Of a DNA stretch of 34,208 nucleotides, positions 30,402 through 34,208 are shown piece after piece. Position numbers and translations under genes: made by a program. Where the stretch lies: contig QBVL01000017.1 of assembly GCA_003284375.1 (NCBI GenBank), positions 1 to 34,208 of the forward strand, given 5' to 3'. The stretch comes from Prochlorococcus sp. AG-311-J23 (GTDB lineage Bacteria; Cyanobacteriota; Cyanobacteriia; PCC-6307; Cyanobiaceae). The notes below the pieces were generated by a model. That model was not told where the DNA came from. It saw only the letters and a program-made list of their open reading frames with translations, and made no database searches. Position 1 is the stretch's first letter. The number at the start of each line of letters is the position of its first letter.

Positions 30402-30565
30402 TAGTAATTACAGGCGTTATATAAACGATTAGCTTTCTGTTGATCCTCACATTTTTTTAACTTCGTCTCTAAATCTTCCATCTCCTTTTGAGCCTGATTT
30501 ATCAATTCCAATGACCATTGCCAGTTTCTCTCAGTGCAATGTTGTTTTGCAGAATCCCAGTCCAT
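30401..30565 (-). CDS. Small coiled-coil protein, 54 aa
   Basis: ATG 30565. MDWDSAKQHCTERNWQWSLE, then LINQAQKEMEDLETKLKKCE, then DQQKANRLYNACNY. Soluble helix with heptads and three Cys. The stop overlaps the start of the membrane-anchored coiled-coil gene, so the two products may pair, a reasonable guess from coupled translation only. Confidence 0.6.
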   Translation of the reverse strand: MDWDSAKQHCTERNWQWSLELINQAQKEMEDLETKLKKCEDQQKANRLYNACNY

Positions 30566-30680
30566 GGTTGGATTGTTTTGATAAAGGATGTTTTAGTCGA
30601 GCTGAACTCTTTATGACTTCTAGAGAATAACAAGTTTATGAACTAAAAATTGTGTTTTTATCATCTTTTTGAATACTTGG

Positions 30681-30699
30681 TTTGAACAACCTGTTCAAA
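30681..30699. repeat. Perfect 8-bp inverted repeat
   Basis: TTTGAACA (30681-30688) and TGTTCAAA (30692-30699) with a 3-base spacer ACC. It lies 77 bases before the MAPEG gene and lacks a T-run, so an operator is likelier than a terminator. Confidence 0.6.
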
Positions 30700-30775
30700 A
30701 AGCAATCTTTAACAGACCTTTTAATCCGCAATTTGAATCTGCCTCACTTAGGCTCAAAATATAATTGTGAATTTC

Positions 30776-31186
30776 ATGGAAACAGCTTTTGCTTGGAGCC
30801 TATGCCTGTCTGCCGTTGTTGTCTTGATTTCAATTGGACCACTAACGTATGGCCGAGTCAAGGCTGGTTATTCGGCTGAGAATATGAGTGCGCCAAGAGC
30901 TTTGTTTGATGAACTTCCTGATTTTGGTAAAAGAGCTGTCTGGTGTCATCAAAATTGCTGGGAGAGTATCACTCTTCATGCTCCTGCATGTTTGCTATGT
31001 CTGATTGCCGGTGTCGTGTCTCCTGTTGCCGTAATAGCTGCGTGGGTTCACCCAATTGTGAGGTTTATCTATATTGGTGCTTATGTTGGCGATATTCCTC
31101 CTGCTAGAGGACTTTGTTGGGCTTCGGGTCTTTTATGTTCATCTCTTTTGTATAAAGAGGGTTTAACTGCTTTGCTTTCTTCTTAA
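30776..31186 (+). CDS. MAPEG-family membrane protein, 136 aa
   Basis: Four hydrophobic helices with the MAPEG layout: METAFAWSLCLSAVVVLISI, a loop with AENMSAPRALFDELPDFGKR, then AVWCHQNCWESITLHAPACL (family R-A-x-x-A-x-x-N-x-x-E-x-x-x-x-F), then helices VVSPVAVIAAWVHPIVRFIY and GLCWASGLLCSSLLY. MAPEG proteins are glutathione- or lipid-linked membrane enzymes; the exact activity is unknown. ATG 30776 preferred over GTG three codons before. The 3' end overlaps the convergent EGSSWIT copy 3 by 24 bases. Confidence 0.85.
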   Translation: METAFAWSLCLSAVVVLISIGPLTYGRVKAGYSAENMSAPRALFDELPDFGKRAVWCHQNCWESITLHAPACLLCLIAGVVSPVAVIAAWVHPIVRFIYIGAYVGDIPPARGLCWASGLLCSSLLYKEGLTALLSS

Positions 31187-31444
31187 TTGATCGACTAGTA
31201 AACTTCTTGGTTTACCTGTTTTTACTGGATTTAATCGATCAAGTATTACTGCAACTGCTGTGATCCAAGAACTTCCCTCTGGAATATTTGTTTGGTTACA
31301 AATATGTTTTGGAGCTATTTCTGGGGAGAGATTCGAATCGATTTCATTGATTATTTCTTGATAGTGTTTCTCTAAAAGGTCGACATCTTCTTTATCAAGA
31401 ATGTTACCTGAGCAATACCAATCTAGTGATGTCTTCCAATCCAT
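31163..31444 (-). CDS. EGSSWIT-family small protein, copy 3 (93 aa)
   Basis: ATG 31444. MDWKTSLDWYCSGNILDKED, VDLLEKHYQEIINEIDSNLS, then PEIAPKHICNQTNIPEGSSW, ITAVAVILDRLNPVKTGKPR. It shares APKHIC and EGSSWIT-x-x-A-x-ILD exactly with copy 1 at 18946. The three copies lie apart in different settings, so they are dispersed paralogs. Its 3' end overlaps the MAPEG gene on the other strand. Function unknown. Confidence 0.75.
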   Translation of the reverse strand: MDWKTSLDWYCSGNILDKEDVDLLEKHYQEIINEIDSNLSPEIAPKHICNQTNIPEGSSWITAVAVILDRLNPVKTGKPRSLLVDQLRRKQSS

Positions 31445-31459
31445 TTTCTGATGATAGGG

Positions 31460-32308
31460 CTATTGTTTGATTATGTCCCATGCTTCTGAAGCACTATCGG
31501 CGTATTGAAAAAGGTTCATGTGCTCATCTGAGATAAGTCCGTGGTCTGAAAGGAATTGAAAGTTGATTACTTTCGACCAATAATCTCGACCAAATAGAAT
31601 AATTGGAATTTCTGTTTTCATTCCTGTTTGACGAAGAGTGAGTAATTCGAAGAGTTCATCAAATGTTCCAAATCCCCCAGGGAAAAAGACAGCTGCAACT
31701 GATCGCATCACAAAATGAAATTTTCGTAACGCGAAATAATTAAATTTAAAGCAAAGCCCAGGAGAGATATATGCATTTGGATGTTGCTCGTTTGGGAGAC
31801 TTATGTTTAGTCCTATGGATTTACAGTCCGCATCAAAAGCACCTCGATTAGCAGCCTCCATAATCCCCGGGCCACCACCAGTAACAATTACATGTGAATT
31901 ACAATGCTCTTTTTGGTTTTGTCTGGAGACAATCTTCGCGAATTCTCTAGCAGAATCATAGTAATGAGATATTGACTGTAAATTTTTTAGTCGTGCTAAT
32001 TCTCTCTCTAAACTTGATGAGCGTGGATTTTTTGTGAGAGAGTTCTTAGCTATTTCAATTCTGTTCTCAATAGAGCTTTTATCAGATAAATTTGCCCCTC
32101 CAAAGACGATGATTGTTGATAAAATGTTCTGCTCTTCCAAGATTTTCTCTGGTTTATTTATTTCTAGAAGCATTCGCACACCTCTCATTTCATCACTATT
32201 GAGTAACTCTCTATCTTCATGAGCCAATTTGTAGTTACTTGAACTAATAATTAATTCAAGGTTTTTTCTGACCAGCTCTTGATCGTCGCTTCTATTTTGT
32301 GAACTCAT
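31460..32308 (-). CDS. LOG-family protein (Rossmann fold)
   Basis: 282 residues. Both LOG signatures are present: GGGPGIMEAANRGA (144-157) and PGGFGTFDELFE (210-221). LOG proteins release cytokinin bases from the nucleotide form or hydrolyse related nucleotides; the label lysine decarboxylase found in older records is misleading. The N-terminal ~110 residues with long charged helices (LEEQNILSTIIVFG) are typical of the larger cyanobacterial subgroup. Cytosolic. It is 15 bases from EGSSWIT copy 3, same direction, so both are likely cotranscribed. Confidence 0.9.
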   Translation of the reverse strand: MSSQNRSDDQELVRKNLELIISSSNYKLAHEDRELLNSDEMRGVRMLLEINKPEKILEEQNILSTIIVFGGANLSDKSSIENRIEIAKNSLTKNPRSSSLERELARLKNLQSISHYYDSAREFAKIVSRQNQKEHCNSHVIVTGGGPGIMEAANRGAFDADCKSIGLNISLPNEQHPNAYISPGLCFKFNYFALRKFHFVMRSVAAVFFPGGFGTFDELFELLTLRQTGMKTEIPIILFGRDYWSKVINFQFLSDHGLISDEHMNLFQYADSASEAWDIIKQ

Positions 32309-32401
32309 CTAAATATGCCTCCTAAAATTTTAATGCTATTAATTATTAGATCAATACATACATCCTTTTAATATAAACGGTGAATAGCGAGATGCGATTG
32401 T

Positions 32402-32743
32402 CTACATTCCCATTGCTCTTCTAAGTTTTGTTGCCTCGTCCATTCCTTCCATAATTGTGAAAGTTGCATTCACGGTGGCTGCTTTACGTAGCTTAGATAG
32501 TTCTTGATATTCACTCGACTCATAAGCATCTACAGCTATTCGCATAGATGGAAATTCACAAATGACTGCAAGGTTTGAATCTTCAGTTTTTTCTTTTCCT
32601 CTTGGGTCTGTATCTTTTGCAAATACCTCCCCTCCATTCTCTTTGAGCCATGGCCCAACTTTTTCGACATATTCATCAAATAATTCTTGATTAATAATTT
32701 TTGCTGTTGAGATCCAGTACCCTTTGGCTCCTTTTTTATCCAT
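32402..32743 (-). CDS. DUF1330 family protein, 113 aa
   Basis: MDKKGAKGYWISTAKIINQE starts with the family strand KGYWI-x-x-x-x-I, then FDEYVEKVGPWLKENGGEVF (22-41) and the later VICEFPSMRIAVDAYESSEY (60-79), all typical of the DUF1330 dimeric alpha/beta barrel. Soluble. The activity is not established. The gene is 93 bases upstream of the LOG gene and 87 bases downstream of the next membrane protein, same direction. Confidence 0.85.
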   Translation of the reverse strand: MDKKGAKGYWISTAKIINQELFDEYVEKVGPWLKENGGEVFAKDTDPRGKEKTEDSNLAVICEFPSMRIAVDAYESSEYQELSKLRKAATVNATFTIMEGMDEATKLRRAMGM

Positions 32744-32830
32744 TACTTTTTAATCAAATATGAAATTAGAATAGTTGAGACTCACCTCAGTAAATAATTT
32801 TCACATCAATGGTCTATAAGTTTAAATAAT

Positions 32831-33241
32831 TTATTTCCATAGACTTCTTTTTTTTAAAAGATCTTCGATATTTGGCCATGCTGCAATTAGTTCCTTGAGG
32901 GCTTGTCTATTTGGAGTGTATAAAACACATGAGAAGGCACTGATGATATAAAAGACAAACCACAACTTGTTAATTGAGTACACAGAGACAAAGGAGAATA
33001 TAAAACTACCAATGAATACAAAAAAGAGTGATCGATTTATCACTTCAAGTGGAGATCTTCTTAATCGTCTAAGCAATCCTTTTCTAGATTTTGTCTTTGA
33101 GAATCTTTGTGCCTCTATTTCTTCTTCTTTGATTAGTTTTTCATTTTCTTGATCTAAGATTTCATTTGATCTGACAATATCCTCTATCTCTTTACTGGAT
33201 AAGTTATCTAGAGGCTCTGAGTTTTTTTTTATTGCTGCCAT
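32831..33241 (-). CDS. Membrane protein with charged N-terminus, 136 aa
   Basis: ATG 33241. A long charged coil MAAIKKNSEPLDNLSSKEIE ... EKLIKEEEIEAQRFSKTKSR, basic GLLRRLRRSPLEVINR, then two helices LFFVFIGSFIFSFVSVYSIN and LWFVFYIISAFSCVLY, ending TPNRQALKELIAAWPNIEDL. Both ends cytosolic by charge. No family recognised. Confidence 0.7.
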   Translation of the reverse strand: MAAIKKNSEPLDNLSSKEIEDIVRSNEILDQENEKLIKEEEIEAQRFSKTKSRKGLLRRLRRSPLEVINRSLFFVFIGSFIFSFVSVYSINKLWFVFYIISAFSCVLYTPNRQALKELIAAWPNIEDLLKKRSLWK

Positions 33242-33310
33242 TAGTTCAACAAACTTAAAAGTTAGATGGTTATCTGCATCTACATTACTAAAAAGAATGT
33301 TTGCGTTTGA

Positions 33311-33556
33311 TTAATTGCCTAGACCTGGTGGAAATGGAAAAACTTGTTCATCCCCAAAAATATCTTCCATACTCAACTCTTCACTTTGTGAGTCCATCAC
33401 CTCAGCGTCATCCTCAGTCTCCATTCCCATCTCATATGAGTCACCCTCTCCATAATCTTCTGGTGGTACCCAACCTTGTAATACAGCATCAGCACTATTA
33501 AATCCAGAGAAAACAATGAATACTAATAAAGCTAATTTGATTAGAAAATTTTTCAT
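33311..33556 (-). CDS. Secreted acidic small protein, 81 aa
   Basis: ATG 33556. Signal peptide MKNFLIKLALLVFIVFSGFN, cleavage likely after SADA (residues 21-24). The mature part is very acidic (EDYGEGDSYEMGMETEDDAE), ending SMEDIFGDEQVFPFPPGLGN. The FPF-containing C-terminal block matches the secreted protein at 29922-30182. Probably exported to the periplasm or envelope. The gene closes the minus-strand run of small proteins. Confidence 0.75.
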   Translation of the reverse strand: MKNFLIKLALLVFIVFSGFNSADAVLQGWVPPEDYGEGDSYEMGMETEDDAEVMDSQSEELSMEDIFGDEQVFPFPPGLGN

Positions 33557-33575
33557 ATAACCATGCTCTCATTAC

Positions 33576-33728
33576 TTAGGCTAATGCTTGATCAGAAGAT
33601 TGATTAGCTTTAGGACTTGTAAAAATACCTTTTGGATTGTCTTCATTCAATTTAGGCTTTTCTCTTTCTAATTTGCTATCGATATTTAATCGGCACTTTG
33701 TCTGACAGGTCTCATCATTCCGCCTCCA
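33576..33728 (-). pseudogene. Open frame without start codon (NDETCQTKC protein)
   Basis: From the codon after a TGA (33728) the frame reads RNDETCQTKCRLNIDSKLER, EKPKLNEDNPKGIFTSPKAN, QSSDQALA and stops at 33576. It looks like a real peptide with a C-x3-C pair, but there is no ATG, GTG or TTG before residue 27. It overlaps the end of the mini membrane gene above it. A one-base deletion in the ATGATGAG stretch (33707-33714) would explain the missing start; frameshift readthrough is another option. Confidence 0.4.
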
Positions 33729-33820
33729 TCATCATCGTCATCCCCAAAACCAAAAAATAGCCAGGTAATAGCAAATACAGCTAATGCCCCTGATAGCGTC
33801 AATGCTTGTAACTCGTTCAA
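33686..33820 (-). CDS. Mini membrane protein with poly-Asp, 44 aa
   Basis: TTG 33820 opens NELQALTLSGALAVFAITWL, then FFGFGDDDDDGGGMMRPVRQ, SAD. One helix (6-24), then GFGDDDDDGGGMM. The composition is too regular to be chance and resembles a small picocyanobacterial thylakoid-type protein (from memory). No ATG is available. It lies 33 bases downstream of the 58-aa membrane gene in the same direction. Confidence 0.65.
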   Translation of the reverse strand: MNELQALTLSGALAVFAITWLFFGFGDDDDDGGGMMRPVRQSAD

Positions 33821-33853
33821 AGCTTTTCGGCTAATTTTTTACGACCTTAGCCT

Positions 33854-34030
33854 CTATTTCGTTTTTTTGTTGAGGAATAGAGCTTTCTTTCTGGTTATAT
33901 TGTCGAAACTTAATTTGATTACTAATGGAAGAATTAGCCAAAAGAGTGGAAGAACTTGAGCGTCGAGTCCAGCATTTAGAAGCAGTGCTGCAATACCAAG
34001 CAAGAAAAAACAAATGATCTCTGTTGCCAT
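33854..34030 (-). CDS. Small membrane protein, 58 aa
   Basis: ATG 34030 directly follows the stop of the upstream gene (TAGATG). MATEIICFFLLGIAALLLNA, then GLDAQVLPLFWLILPLVIKL, then SFDNITRKKALFLNKKTK: two helices joined by a short turn, with a basic tail. The adjacency and membrane character support it. A coiled-coil frame lies on the opposite strand over the same bases (33925-34017); only one may be real. Confidence 0.55.
   Translation of the reverse strand: MATEIICFFLLGIAALLLNAGLDAQVLPLFWLILPLVIKLSFDNITRKKALFLNKKTK
33925..34017 (+). CDS. Possible coiled-coil micro-protein antisense to 33854-34030, 30 aa
   Basis: ATG 33925 to TGA 34017: MEELAKRVEELERRVQHLEA, then VLQYQARKNK. Perfect heptads of a short coil. 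It could be a genuine mini-protein, or a mirror effect: membrane helices on one strand give charged coil-like codons on the other. No ribosome site is visible. Confidence 0.35.
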   Translation: MEELAKRVEELERRVQHLEAVLQYQARKNK

Positions 34031-34195
34031 CTAACCAATACCTGGAATGTCAAAAGGGAGTTTGTCCTCAAGTACTACTAAGTATTTTTGGACTGCTGGA
34101 ATACGAAGAAGAGCTAATGGAACAACAATATTCAGAACAATCCATGCTCCTCCAACTAATGGAGCCCATTTGCCAGCTTTTTTAATAAAGCTCAT
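34031..34195 (-). CDS. Small membrane protein, 54 aa
   Basis: ATG 34195, with GAAGGGG 1-7 bases upstream as a close purine-rich site. MSFIKKAGKWAPLVGGAWIV, then LNIVVPLALLRIPAVQKYLV, then VLEDKLPFDIPGIG. One long helix (12-31), basic start, acidic end with a D-I-P-G motif. It heads the minus-strand run of mini membrane genes. No family recognised. Confidence 0.65.
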   Translation of the reverse strand: MSFIKKAGKWAPLVGGAWIVLNIVVPLALLRIPAVQKYLVVLEDKLPFDIPGIG

Positions 34196-34208
34196 CCCCT
34201 TCTCTTTC

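Noticed and set aside
33831-34013. Minus-strand 60-codon frame
   Set aside because: Ser-rich shadow of the 33854-34030 and 33925-34017 frames.

Overview
The window looks like a Prochlorococcus genome segment, or that of a very close marine picocyanobacterium. The evidence is an AT-rich composition, very small genes, two single-helix high-light-inducible proteins (HLIPs), a PAP/fibrillin, a carotenoid-isomerase-like oxidase, CP12-like mini-proteins, DUF4278 and DUF3764 proteins, formate-dependent purT, and many 30-100 residue proteins with one membrane helix. A low-light clade is plausible but cannot be fixed from this window. No rRNA, tRNA, insertion sequence, integrase or CRISPR array is visible.

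Region by region. 1-305: tail of a tandem HLIP operon with a strong terminator. 388-1787: small genes, including one with two in-frame stops. 2109-3570: purT, preceded by a perfect 18-bp inverted repeat and overlapped at its end by a small gene. 3837-9813: an island of small proteins around a nitroreductase and a DUF1499-like protein, with several decayed genes. 9873-15612: a mostly minus-strand metabolic block with a GH57 glycosidase, a CIA30-like protein, a CP12-like mini-protein, a CrtISO-like oxidoreductase and a fibrillin. 16186-16828: a histone-H1-like gene with a structured 3' element. 17344-21673: a rhomboid-like protease, then a long minus-strand run of small, mostly membrane proteins ending in an AEC transporter. 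21778-24204: DUF3764 and small proteins. 24266-26890: a DNA-damage neighbourhood with SRAP, a PD-(D/E)XK nuclease and a Cys-rich gene behind a perfect LexA box; between them lies a candidate non-coding RNA locus with repeated motifs. 27178-27753: the second histone-like gene with the same leader and 3' element. 27808-34195: small proteins plus MAPEG, a LOG-family protein and DUF1330, ending in a tight minus-strand run of mini membrane proteins.

Two themes stand out. First, several small families occur more than once here: two histone-like genes with matching 5' leaders and a 3' RNA element showing compensatory base changes, two CP12-like proteins, three proteins sharing an EGSSWIT-type motif, two sharing a GEIVERV core, and two secreted acidic proteins ending in an FPF motif. 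Second, several small genes carry a single in-frame stop or one-base shift in an otherwise readable frame. This suggests recent decay or strain-specific sequence error, and comparison with relatives would separate the two. Functional labels for families rest on motif recognition by eye; no database search was run.
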